From Planctomycetota bacterium (GTDB lineage Bacteria > Planctomycetota > UBA1135 > GCA-002686595): a stretch of 64,000 nucleotides of DNA. The number at the start of each line of letters is the position of its first letter. Position 1 is the stretch's first letter. Of the stretch, positions 55,766 through 63,558 are shown in pieces. Made by a program: the position numbers and the translations under genes. The DNA is taken from the NCBI GenBank assembly GCA_026692665.1, contig JAPLOF010000039.1, positions 1 to 64,000 of the forward strand, written 5' to 3'. The notes under the pieces are model-generated. The model was not told the DNA's origin. It ran no database searches and saw only the letters and a list, made by a program, of their open reading frames with translations.

Positions 55766-57136
55766 ATGAACCTCTCCACGATCTCCAACGCGCGCTTCTC
55801 GGCCGTCCTCCTGGTCCTCGGATTGGCTGCCTGTTCGGGTGGCAGCTCGAGCACGCCGTCGCCGGCGCCGACCTCGGCGCTGACCTCGACCTTCGACTCC
55901 GACGTCGCCGTGCAGTGGAACGAGACGATCTACACGCGGATCCGTCTCACCGGCACGAACCCGCCGCGCGCCTCGCGCGCTTTCGCCTACACCGGGGTCG
56001 CGTTGTACGAGGCCGTCGTGCACGGCATGCCGGGCTACCAGAGCCTGCAGGGCCAGTTGAACGGACTCCCGGCCGCCACGCTGCCGGAACCGACGGCGGG
56101 CGCCGTCTACGACTGGGCCATCGCCGCGAACCGGGCACTGAACGTCGTCAGCAACGGTCTCATCGCGGGCTCGACGGCCGAGTTCGACGCGCAGGAAGCG
56201 TCGCTCCTCGCCACGCTCTCCACCGGCGTCGACACCGCGGTCGTCGACCGCTCGGTCGACTTCGGCGACGCGCTGGGCGCCGCGATCCTCGTGTGGGCGG
56301 GGACCGACGGCACGGCGCTGCAGGCCGACTGTCAGACGAACTGGGTGGCGCCGGTCCCGCCCAACGCGGGTGGTTGGACGCCCGTCTCGGGCAGTGCCCA
56401 GCCGCTGCTGCCGTGTTGGGGCGACATGCGCACGTTCGTCGTCACGGATGGCGACGAGTGCGAGCCCGTCGGGCCGCCGCCCTTCTCGACCTCGACGAGC
56501 TCGCCCTGGTACGCGCAGGCCCTCGTCGTCTACAGCACGACCGGCGACGCGGGGGCCGGCCTGACCACCGACCAGAACAACATCGCGCGCTACTGGGCCG
56601 ACAACGCCAGTGCCACGGGCACGCCGCCGGGGCACTGGGTCGCCATCACGTGCCAGGTCGCGTCCGACGAGGCGCTCACGCTCGACGTGTCGGCCGAGGC
56701 GTTCGCCCGCGTGGGGCTCGCGGTCGCCGACGCCTTCATCACGTGCTGGAAGGAGAAGTACACGAGCTACCTGATGCGCCCGGCGACCTACATCCGCGCC
56801 AACATCGACGCCGGCTGGGATCCGTTGATCGGCACGCCGAACTTCCCGACCTACACGTCAGGCCACTCGACGCAGTCGGGTGCCGCGGCGACGGTTCTGA
56901 CTCAGATGTTCGGCGCCTATCCGTTCACGGACACGTGCCACAGCCGCCTGAATCCGACGGCCGGGTTGCCGGCGGACCGCACGTTCGCGGGCTTCACGGA
57001 CGCCGCGAACGAAGCCGCCGTCTCGCGACTCTACGGCGGCATCCACTACGCCTTCGACAACTACGACGGCATCGACTCCGGCGTGTGCGTCGGCACCGTG
57101 CAGAACAGCACGCTGCAGTTCCTGGCTCCGAACTGA
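55766..57136 (+). CDS. Vanadium-dependent haloperoxidase-type phosphatase-fold lipoprotein
   Basis: 456 residues from ATG 55766. The signal ends GLAAC, a lipobox. The PAP2/vanadate-haloperoxidase active-site motifs are all present: K331-x6-R338-P (KYTSYLMRP), S365-G-H367 (TSGHSTQSG), and S420-R421 with H427 (SRLYGGIHY). Vanadium haloperoxidases use peroxide to oxidise halides; the related acid phosphatases share the same residues, so the reaction cannot be decided by sequence. The rest of the protein is helical with a disulfide-like Cys distribution. A di-haem peroxidase gene follows on the opposite strand. Confidence 0.88.
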   Translation: MNLSTISNARFSAVLLVLGLAACSGGSSSTPSPAPTSALTSTFDSDVAVQWNETIYTRIRLTGTNPPRASRAFAYTGVALYEAVVHGMPGYQSLQGQLNGLPAATLPEPTAGAVYDWAIAANRALNVVSNGLIAGSTAEFDAQEASLLATLSTGVDTAVVDRSVDFGDALGAAILVWAGTDGTALQADCQTNWVAPVPPNAGGWTPVSGSAQPLLPCWGDMRTFVVTDGDECEPVGPPPFSTSTSSPWYAQALVVYSTTGDAGAGLTTDQNNIARYWADNASATGTPPGHWVAITCQVASDEALTLDVSAEAFARVGLAVADAFITCWKEKYTSYLMRPATYIRANIDAGWDPLIGTPNFPTYTSGHSTQSGAAATVLTQMFGAYPFTDTCHSRLNPTAGLPADRTFAGFTDAANEAAVSRLYGGIHYAFDNYDGIDSGVCVGTVQNSTLQFLAPN

Positions 57137-57158
57137 CGGCTGCGGCCGGGCCCAACGA

Positions 57159-57192
57159 GCGCCGCGCGTCCGGGTTTCCCGGCGCGCGGCGC
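57159..57192. terminator. Strong bidirectional hairpin terminator
   Basis: GCGCCGCGCG (57159-57168) pairs with CGCGCGGCGC (57183-57192); inside, after one unpaired T, CCGGG/CCCGG closes a TTT loop. It sits between the convergent haloperoxidase and di-haem peroxidase genes. Confidence 0.75.
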
Positions 57193-57220
57193 TTCCGTCG
57201 CTGGCCGGACGCGTCGCGGG

Positions 57221-58207
57221 TCAGCGCGAGAGCGCGCGCAGGAACGCCGCCAGGTTCAGAGCTTCCGCATCCGTCATTTCGAGCGGTGCCAGGCGCTCGT
57301 CGCGCTCGGCGATGGGATTCCCGCCGCGGCGGTAGAAAGCCACGACGTCCTCGAGGGTCGCCAGCCCACCGTCGTGCATGTACGGCGCCGTCAGCGCCAG
57401 GCCGCGCAGCGTGGGGGTCTTGAAGCGCCCGCGGTCGGAATCCTCTCCGGTGATCTCGAAGCGGCCCGGCAGCGCGCGGCCCTCGCGCGCCCCGACGCCG
57501 GTCGCGTGGAAGTCCTCGTCGGTGTAGTTGCGGCCGGCGTGGCAGCGCCAACAACCGGCCTTGCTCTCGTAGAGCCAGAGCCCCGCGCGCTCGCTCTCGT
57601 TCAGGGCGTCGAAGTCGCCCGACTGGAAGCGATCGACCGCGCTGTCGCCGATCCAGATGCGCTCGACGAAGGTGGCCAACGCGTCCCCCGTGTCCGTGAT
57701 CGTCGCCGGGCGCCCGAACGCGGCCTCGAAGGCCGGTCCGAACCGCGGATCCCCGCGCAGACGCGGCGCGATCTCCTCGAAGCCGAGGTCCATCTCGATC
57801 TGGTTGTGGATCGGCAGCAAGACCTGCTCGCGCAGCGTCATCGCCTGTCCCGTCCACGAGAAATACTCGCCCAGCCCGCGGTTCAGGAGGCTCGGCGTGT
57901 GCCTGAGCGCGGTCTGCCCGCGCACGCCCAGCGAGTAGGGGACCGGATCGGCGAACCCGTGGTCGGGTCGGTGGCAGCTCGCGCACGCGATCGTGCGATC
58001 GCCGGAGAGGACGGGATCGAAGAACAGCGCGCGTCCAAGCGCGAGCCTCGCCGAATCCGGCGTGCCTGGTGCGGCGCCTGCCGCGTGGAGTCCCGGCGGC
58101 GCGACGAGCCCGAAGTCGGCCGCGAGCGTGTCGATCGGCAGCCGAGGCGTCTCGCCCGCGGCCAGCGCGATCGTCCAGCTTGCGAGACCGAGGCGGGCGG
58201 CGAGCAT
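57221..58207 (-). CDS. Di-haem cytochrome c peroxidase (MauG/CcpA family)
   Basis: 328 residues with an N-terminal hydrophobic segment (LGLASWTIALAAGET). Two c-type haem sites: C75-ASC78-H79 (CASCHRPDHGF) and C219-WRC222-H223 (CWRCHAGRNY). The characteristic strands GRALFFDPVLSGDRTIACAS, RHTPSLLNRGLGEYFSWTGQ and TLRGLALTAPYMHDGGLATL are complete. The enzyme reduces peroxide in the periplasm or, in MauG-like members, oxidises other proteins. It is preceded by an 82-base gap to the EamA gene; all are leftward but separate. Confidence 0.93.
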   Translation of the reverse strand: MLAARLGLASWTIALAAGETPRLPIDTLAADFGLVAPPGLHAAGAAPGTPDSARLALGRALFFDPVLSGDRTIACASCHRPDHGFADPVPYSLGVRGQTALRHTPSLLNRGLGEYFSWTGQAMTLREQVLLPIHNQIEMDLGFEEIAPRLRGDPRFGPAFEAAFGRPATITDTGDALATFVERIWIGDSAVDRFQSGDFDALNESERAGLWLYESKAGCWRCHAGRNYTDEDFHATGVGAREGRALPGRFEITGEDSDRGRFKTPTLRGLALTAPYMHDGGLATLEDVVAFYRRGGNPIAERDERLAPLEMTDAEALNLAAFLRALSR

Positions 58208-58289
58208 CGAACTCCACGTTCGCCTCGGCGCCCTCGACGCGCAAGGGGCGAATTCCCGCGGCGTCCAGGCCTCGCGAACGGTCGAAACC

Positions 58290-59201
58290 TCAGGACTTCG
58301 GCAGCCTCGGATTGCGCCGGCCCGCGACCACGATCATGACGGCCCCGACGATCAGGGCCGCCGCGATCCAGGCGCGCGCCGGCAGCTTCTCGCCGCCCAG
58401 CCACGCGCCGAGCGTCAGGGCGACGAGGGGGTTCACGAACGCGTACGAAGTCGCCAGCGCCGGTGATGTGTGCTTCAAGAGCCACAGGTAGGCGCTGAAG
58501 CCGAGGAGCGACCCGGCACCGACCAGCCACAGCCAACTCGCGACGTGTCGCGCCTCGATCGCGGACACGTCGAGCCGCGAGCCCTCCCCGAGTGCCCATC
58601 CCGCGAGGAGTTGGAGCGCGCCTCCGCACAACATCTGCGCCGCGGTCGAGACCATCTGCGACCTCGGGAGCCGCGCCTGGCGCGAGTACAGCGAGCCGAT
58701 CGACCACGAGATCGTCGCGCCGAGCAGCGCGGCGATGCCGAGTGCGTCGAGAGGATGGCTCGGATCCGGCGCGGAGAGCAGGGCGACGCCGAAGATGCCC
58801 ACCGCGACTCCGGCGAAACCCGACGGATGCGGTCGGACCCCGCCCGGCCGCCACCAATCGAACAGGAGCATCCACAGCGGCACGCAGGAGACCACGAGCG
58901 ACGCGATGCTCGACTCGACGCGCGTCTCGGCCCAGCACACGAGCCCGTTCGAGGCCAGCATCAGGAACGCACCCGAGATCAGGGCCGGCAGGAAGTGCTC
59001 ACGCCGCGGACGCTCCTCGCCGCGCAGGAGGGCGAACGTCATGAGCACGGCGCCAGCCAGGAGGAATCTCGACCCGGCCATGAGGAAGGGCGGCAGGACC
59101 TCCACCGCGACGCGGATCGCGTAGTACGTCGATCCCCACAGGACCCAGACGCACAGGAGCGCCACGACGACGCGGGCGCGTTTCTCCGGCGGTAGGCTCA
59201 T
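58290..59201 (-). CDS. EamA-family (RhaT/DMT) transporter
   Basis: 303 residues from ATG 59201; the ATGA junction overlaps the xerC/D stop by 4 bases. It has ten predicted transmembrane helices in two EamA repeats: VVALLCVWVLWGSTYYAIRV opens repeat 1, with a PPFLMAGSRFLLAGAV helix, and ALLGATISWSIGSLYSRQAR opens repeat 2, ending in FVNPLVALTLGAWLGGEKLP. DMT transporters export amino acids, sugars or drugs. The substrate is unknown. Linkage to the recombinase gene looks incidental. Confidence 0.88.
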   Translation of the reverse strand: MSLPPEKRARVVVALLCVWVLWGSTYYAIRVAVEVLPPFLMAGSRFLLAGAVLMTFALLRGEERPRREHFLPALISGAFLMLASNGLVCWAETRVESSIASLVVSCVPLWMLLFDWWRPGGVRPHPSGFAGVAVGIFGVALLSAPDPSHPLDALGIAALLGATISWSIGSLYSRQARLPRSQMVSTAAQMLCGGALQLLAGWALGEGSRLDVSAIEARHVASWLWLVGAGSLLGFSAYLWLLKHTSPALATSYAFVNPLVALTLGAWLGGEKLPARAWIAAALIVGAVMIVVAGRRNPRLPKS

Positions 59202-60187
59202 GCCCGCGGGTGGTGCAGGCGGTGCACGGCGGCCACCGTGTCGGCGTCGAGGTGCGTGTAGACCTCGGTCGTCCTGATCGAAGCGTGTCCCAGCATCTCC
59301 TGCACGGCGCGCAGGTCCGCGCCGCCCTCGACGAGGTGCGTGGCGAACGAGTGGCGCAACGCGTGCGGCGAAGCCGGTACGGCCAGCCCGGCCACGCGAG
59401 CCGCGTCGCGCACGACGCGCCAGGCTTCGCCACGCGTCATCGTTCGTCCCTGTGCGCCCAGGAAGACGTGCACGGATCGCGCGGCCCCCGGGCGCGTGCG
59501 TCGGCCGTTCGCGATCCAGGCCTTCAGCGCGCTCGCCGCGCGCTCGCCCAGCGGGACGAGCCGCACCTTGGATCCCTTGCCCACGAGCCGCACGACGCGC
59601 AGCGCCGGATCGAGGCCGTCGAGGCGCAGGTTCGCGGCCTCGCTCACGCGCGCGCCCGAAGCGTACAGCACCTCGAGCAGCGCCAGGTCGCGCTCGGCGC
59701 GCCACGGATGGCGGGGCGCCCAGCGTGGATCGCGCGGCGCGGCGAGCAGGCTCTCGACGTCGATGGGCGCGATCGCGCGGGGCAGAGGACGCGCGAGACG
59801 CGGCGCGGCGATCAGCGCCGTCGGGTCGCGCTTCAGGCGGTTCTCCTGCACGAGGTGCCGGGCCAGGACGCGCACCGAGGCCAGCGCGCGCGCCACGCTC
59901 GCCTCGGCGTAGCCGGCGCCCCGCAGGTCGCCGAGGTGATCGACCACGAGCGTCGCGTCGACCTCCTCGAAGCGGGCGATTCCGCGGGACTCCGCCACGC
60001 GCAGGAAGCGCTCGAGATCGCGCCGGTAGGCACGCAGGGTGTTCGGCGCGAGGCCGGCCTCGGCGCGCAACGAGACGAGCAGGTCCTGCACGTCGGCCGC
60101 GAAGGACGCGCCCAGCGCCGGCGCGGGAGCCCGAGCGACACCCCGCTCGGACCGGCTCGCGCGCCGCACTCGACTGACCCCGCCCAT
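59198..60187 (-). CDS. Tyrosine recombinase XerC/XerD
   Basis: 329 residues. Site-specific recombinase of the Xer type that resolves chromosome dimers at dif. The active site is complete: R180 (SGARVSEA), K207 (GKGSK), H275 and R278 (HALRHSFATH), H301 (LGHASIRTT) and Y310 (VYTH). The N-terminal SAM-like core-binding domain is standard (DVQDLLVSLRAEAGLAPNT, LRAYRRDLERFLRVAES). There is a basic N-terminal extension of about 25 residues. Whether it is XerC or XerD cannot be told from one copy. Nothing nearby suggests an integron, phage or transposon, so I treat it as the housekeeping enzyme. Confidence 0.9.
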   Translation of the reverse strand: MGGVSRVRRASRSERGVARAPAPALGASFAADVQDLLVSLRAEAGLAPNTLRAYRRDLERFLRVAESRGIARFEEVDATLVVDHLGDLRGAGYAEASVARALASVRVLARHLVQENRLKRDPTALIAAPRLARPLPRAIAPIDVESLLAAPRDPRWAPRHPWRAERDLALLEVLYASGARVSEAANLRLDGLDPALRVVRLVGKGSKVRLVPLGERAASALKAWIANGRRTRPGAARSVHVFLGAQGRTMTRGEAWRVVRDAARVAGLAVPASPHALRHSFATHLVEGGADLRAVQEMLGHASIRTTEVYTHLDADTVAAVHRLHHPRA

Positions 60188-60237
60188 GGCGGCCGACAGT
60201 CGTGCTTTCGCGGGCGCGGATCAAGCGCCGGCGCCCC

Positions 60238-60266
60238 TTGTGGGTCCGGAGGGGCCTTCCTAGACT
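60238..60266 (+). promoter_or_regulatory. Sigma-70-type promoter of the dksA-like/lspA unit
   Basis: TTGTGG (60238-60243), exactly 17 bases, TAGACT (60261-60266). This is the best -35/-10 pair seen here. It predicts transcription from about 60273 and a leader of roughly 150 bases before ATG 60420. Confidence 0.55.
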
Positions 60267-60419
60267 CTTCGCCCTTCCTTGGGCTTCGGATCCCGTCCCC
60301 GACTCGGGACCCGATGCCCGCGGAGCCGATAGCCGCCAGCCAGCCGTCCTGATCTTCCGACGTCCCGGACGACGACCGACCCGCTCCCAGCCCCGCTCCA
60401 AGCCCTCGAAGCCTGCTCC

Positions 60420-60782
60420 ATGAAGCGACTCTCGGCGAAGGAACTCGAAGAGCACGCCGCGCGCCTGCGCACGATGCTCACCCTGCTCTCCGGTGACATC
60501 GACCGCCTCGAGGAAGAGGCGATCGGCGAGGCCGGGATCCAGATCGACGCCTCGGGGGAAGGCGGGACCGACAGCTACAGCCAGGAGTTCAGCCTCGAGC
60601 TGATCCAGCGCGATGAATCGACCGTGCGCGAGGTGCTGGATGCTCTCGACCGCGTGAAGAACGGCAGTTTCGGATTCTGCGAACTCTGTCAGGTGGCGAT
60701 CGGCAAGGAGCGTCTCAAGCACATGCCGCACGCGCGCAACTGCATCGCCTGTCAGCGCAAGGAGGAAGAGGGGCGCGCTTGA
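60420..60782 (+). CDS. TraR/DksA-family zinc-finger protein
   Basis: 120 residues. Family members bind the secondary channel of RNA polymerase. The coiled coil (KELEEHAARLRTMLTLLSGD and RDESTVREVLDALDRVKNG) is followed by the C4 zinc finger C87-ELC90 and C108-IAC111, and the typical PHARNCIACQ ending. An acidic pair that DksA uses at the coiled-coil tip (DxxDA) is not clearly visible, so it may be a DksA-like regulator rather than DksA proper. The protein ends overlapping the TTG of lspA. Confidence 0.9.
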   Translation: MKRLSAKELEEHAARLRTMLTLLSGDIDRLEEEAIGEAGIQIDASGEGGTDSYSQEFSLELIQRDESTVREVLDALDRVKNGSFGFCELCQVAIGKERLKHMPHARNCIACQRKEEEGRA

Positions 60783-61417
60783 ACACGGCCGCCACGACCG
60801 CGGAGGGTGCGGAACCCAAGGTGCTCCCGGGTCCGCGCGCGGTCGCGGTCCGCCTCGGCATCGCGGTCGTGCTGGTCGCGGCCGACCTGTGGTCGAAGGC
60901 CGCCGCGTTCGCCTGGATCGAGCGCCTCGACCAGGCTGGCCGGCTCGTGGTCGACTCCTGCGGCAGCGCGCACCGCCGCCAGCCGATCGTCGGCGAGTGG
61001 TTCACGTTCATGCTGTCCTTGAACCCCGGCGCGGCGTTCGGACAGTTGCACTCGATTCCCTACCTGCTCGTGAGCGGCCGAGCGGTGGCGGTCGTGTTCC
61101 TCGTGTGGCTCCTCGTGCGCACCCCGCGCGGACGTCCGTGGTTCACGAGCGCACTGGTCCTCGTGCTGGGAGGCGCCCTGGGCAACCTCTACGACAACCT
61201 GCTGCGCCCGCGCGATCTGGTGCTCGACCGCTTCTACCCGGCCGATCGCTTCCCGTTCGGGCCCGTCCGCGACTTCATCGACGTCTACTTCGACGTCTGG
61301 CGCTGGCACTTCCCCACCTTCAACGTGGCCGACTCGTGCATCACGGTCGGCGCGATCCTCCTCTTGGCCTCGGGATTCCTGGGCTCGCGCTCGAAGGGCT
61401 CGGGCGCCGCGGCGTGA
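60779..61417 (+). CDS. lspA: Lipoprotein signal peptidase LspA
   Basis: 212 residues from TTG 60779; the TTGA overlaps the upstream stop by 4 bases. It is the aspartyl peptidase that removes signal peptides from diacylglyceryl-modified prolipoproteins in the inner membrane. Four membrane helices with the conserved elements DLWSKAAAF, LNPGAAFGQL, GGALGNLYDNL, catalytic D165 (VRDFIDVYFDV) and D185 (FNVADSCITVG). An insertion of about 12 residues between GNLYDN and the first Asp (LRPRDLVLDRFYPADRFPF) is longer than in E. coli. Many lipoprotein genes in this window are its likely substrates. Confidence 0.93.
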   Translation: MNTAATTAEGAEPKVLPGPRAVAVRLGIAVVLVAADLWSKAAAFAWIERLDQAGRLVVDSCGSAHRRQPIVGEWFTFMLSLNPGAAFGQLHSIPYLLVSGRAVAVVFLVWLLVRTPRGRPWFTSALVLVLGGALGNLYDNLLRPRDLVLDRFYPADRFPFGPVRDFIDVYFDVWRWHFPTFNVADSCITVGAILLLASGFLGSRSKGSGAAA

Positions 61418-61429
61418 ACGCCGGCCGCG

Positions 61430-61458
61430 TTGCCCGCCGATCGCGGAGGCCGTAGAGT
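61430..61458 (+). promoter_or_regulatory. Promoter-like pair before pyrD
   Basis: TTGCCC (61430-61435), 17-base spacer, TAGAGT (61453-61458). The pyrD ATG is 9 bases past the -10, which would make its message leaderless. Confidence 0.5.
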
Positions 61459-61467
61459 CTCCCGTCC

Positions 61468-62484
61468 ATGGCGCGTCTGGACGTGCAACTCGGGCCGATC
61501 CGGCTCTCGAACCCGATCCTCTCCGCTTCGGGGACCTTCGGCCACGGTCTCGAGATGAGGCACATCGTGCCCCCGGGGCTCGTGGGCGGGCTGGTCTCGA
61601 AGACGGTGACGCTGCGGCCTCGCCCGGGCAATCCCGCGCCGCGCATCTGCGAGACGGAAGCGGGATTCCTCAACTCGATCGGGCTCGAGAACAAGGGGAT
61701 CGACCACTACGTGCGCGTCGTCCTCCCCGAGGTCGCCACGGCGGACACGATCATCGTCACGAACATCGGCGCGGAGCGGGTGGACGAGTTCGCCGAGCTC
61801 GCCGCCCGCCTGGACTCGGAATCCGCGGTGGACGTGCTCGAAGTGAACCTGTCTTGTCCGAACGTGCAGGACGGCAAGCTGCCGTTCTCGACGGACCCGG
61901 CGATGGCCGCCGCCGTCATCCGCGGCGTCCGCCGCGCGACGAGCAAGGTCGTGCTCGCCAAGTTGTCCCCGAACGTCTCGCGCATCTCGGAGATGGCGAT
62001 CGCCGTCGAATCCGCGGGCGCCGACGGGATCACCGCGGTGAACACCGTGCTCGGCATGAAGGTCGACTGGCGCACGCGCAAGCCGGGCCTGTGGACGACG
62101 CAAGGCGGGTACTCGGGCACCGCGATCAAGCCGATCGCGCTGCGCTGCGCCTGGGAATGCGCGCGTTCCGTGAAGATCCCGGTCGTGGGTTGCGGCGGCA
62201 TCGTGACCGCCTCCGACGTGCTCGAGTTCCTCGTCGTCGGCTGTCGCGCCGTGCAGGTCGGAACCGCCAACTTCGGGGATCCGGGGCTCCTCGCCCGACT
62301 GGCGGCCGAGCTCGAGGCGCTGCTCGACGGCGCGGGGCTCGCCTCGATCGAGGACCTGATCGGATCTCTGGAGCTCCACGCGCCGCCGCCCGCCCGCTGC
62401 GAGCCCGGCAGCTCCGCGACGCGGGATCTCCGCACACCTTCGGCCCGTGATGCCGGCGTGGCCGCGGGAGGCGCTTCCGCCTGA
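61468..62484 (+). CDS. pyrD: Dihydroorotate dehydrogenase, class 1B catalytic subunit
   Basis: 338 residues. It oxidises dihydroorotate to orotate in pyrimidine synthesis. The class 1 signature is clear: NPILSASGTFGHG, KTVTLRPRPGNPAPRICETE, NSIGLENKG, and the active-site cysteine C130 in VNLSCPNV (classes 1A/1B use Cys, class 2 uses Ser). The FMN-binding part VVGCGGIVTASDVLEFLVVG and VQVGTANF is standard. Class 1B needs the PyrK electron-transfer subunit, which is not in the window. A 40-residue disordered tail follows the barrel. It shares its strand with lspA but has its own promoter-like boxes. Confidence 0.93.
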   Translation: MARLDVQLGPIRLSNPILSASGTFGHGLEMRHIVPPGLVGGLVSKTVTLRPRPGNPAPRICETEAGFLNSIGLENKGIDHYVRVVLPEVATADTIIVTNIGAERVDEFAELAARLDSESAVDVLEVNLSCPNVQDGKLPFSTDPAMAAAVIRGVRRATSKVVLAKLSPNVSRISEMAIAVESAGADGITAVNTVLGMKVDWRTRKPGLWTTQGGYSGTAIKPIALRCAWECARSVKIPVVGCGGIVTASDVLEFLVVGCRAVQVGTANFGDPGLLARLAAELEALLDGAGLASIEDLIGSLELHAPPPARCEPGSSATRDLRTPSARDAGVAAGGASA

Positions 62485-62514
62485 CGCGCGACGATCGCGC
62501 CACCGGCGGTGCCC

Positions 62515-63354
62515 ATGCGGCTCGAGGACCTGACCCCCGCGATCGTGCGGCGAGCCGTGGCGATCTACCTGGAGATCGCCTGGCCCGGCGACGGATTCCC
62601 GCGTCCGCGCCTCGACGTGAAGGACCTGGAGAGCGCGAGCACGCTCGACGCCCTGTTCGCGCGATTCGACCCGCAGCCCACGCGGGACCGCGGTTCGCAG
62701 AAGCGCCACACGCTGCGCCTCGGGAATCGCCAGTACCCGTTCATGAAGTTCGTCGTCCAGGAATACCTCGTCGACGCCGAGTACTTCTTCGCGGTCGACA
62801 CGCACGACGAGCTCGACGTGAAACCCACGGATCGGGACTACCCGGCGTGGATGGAGCTGAAGCGGACCAACGCGCGGCTGAAGCGCGAGATCGAGGCGGC
62901 CTGGGCACGGGAGTGCCTGCCCACCTATGGCGACCTGCGGGTGATCGCCGAGGGGCTGGCCAAGATCGAGCGCGAGGGCGAGAAGCGCGCGCGGTTGCTC
63001 GTGGTCGACGACGAGACCGAGGTCTGCAAGGGGCTCGGAGCCCTGTTGCGCGGCCGCGGCTACGAAGTCGAGTTGGCCTTCGACGGATCCCAGGTGCTCG
63101 AACGCCTGCGCCGCGATCCCAAGCCCGACCTGCTGCTGCTCGACTTCTCGATGCCCGAAGTCGATGGCGAGCAGGTCCTGCGCCAGGTGCGCGCCGATCC
63201 GCGCACGCGGGATCTGCCGGTCCTCCTCGCCACCGCCTCGACGATCGACCTGGAGCGCATCCCGAAGACGAGCGGGGTCTTGCGCAAGCCGTACCCGCGC
63301 GAGGTGCTCTTCGCGATGCTGAGCCAGCTCCTCGAGCGGCGCCCCCCGTCCTGA
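62515..63354 (+). CDS. Response regulator with unknown N-terminal domain
   Basis: 279 residues from ATG 62515; a GTG two codons upstream is also possible. Residues about 1-130 form a domain that I do not recognise (RRAVAIYLEIAWPGDGFPRP; LGNRQYPFMKFVVQEYLVDA; EYFFAVDTHDELDVKP). Residues about 158-279 are a receiver domain: D165 and D166 (VVDDE), phospho-acceptor D210 (LLLLDFSMPEVDGEQV), T240 and K258 (RKPYP). It has no DNA-binding or enzyme output domain after the receiver, so the N-terminal part may be the effector. No sensor kinase is adjacent. Confidence 0.85.
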   Translation: MRLEDLTPAIVRRAVAIYLEIAWPGDGFPRPRLDVKDLESASTLDALFARFDPQPTRDRGSQKRHTLRLGNRQYPFMKFVVQEYLVDAEYFFAVDTHDELDVKPTDRDYPAWMELKRTNARLKREIEAAWARECLPTYGDLRVIAEGLAKIEREGEKRARLLVVDDETEVCKGLGALLRGRGYEVELAFDGSQVLERLRRDPKPDLLLLDFSMPEVDGEQVLRQVRADPRTRDLPVLLATASTIDLERIPKTSGVLRKPYPREVLFAMLSQLLERRPPS

Positions 63355-63357
63355 GAG

Positions 63358-63383
63358 CCGGCCGCGGAGGCCCCGAGGGCCGG
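63358..63383 (+). terminator. Hairpin after the response regulator gene
   Basis: CCGGCC (63358-63363) and GGCCGG (63378-63383) pair around an inner alternative GGCCC/GGGCC hairpin (63369-63381). It follows the stop codon by 3 bases. Confidence 0.4.
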
Positions 63384-63482
63384 TCCAGCCGCGCCGTCCA
63401 CGCGGGGGGTGGCGGGCGTGCCCCGACCGCCTTCCGCGGTGGCCAGAAGGCTGCCGCTTCCCTCTGCCGCCTCGCTGGCTTC

Positions 63483-63488
63483 TAATCT
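63483..63488 (+). promoter_or_regulatory. -10-like hexamer TAATCT before secA
   Basis: TAATCT, 70 bases before the secA ATG, in the 204-base gap after the response regulator gene. No good -35. Confidence 0.25.
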
Positions 63489-63558
63489 TCCGCTGCAATC
63501 CGCTTCGTGCGCGGCCCGGGAAGCCCGGTCCGTCCACGCAGCCAGAGGCGCTTCACTC

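Noticed and set aside
59198..60187. Phage or integron integrase.
   Set aside because: The residues and size are those of XerC/D; no attachment site, cassette or tRNA target nearby and the base composition matches the surroundings.
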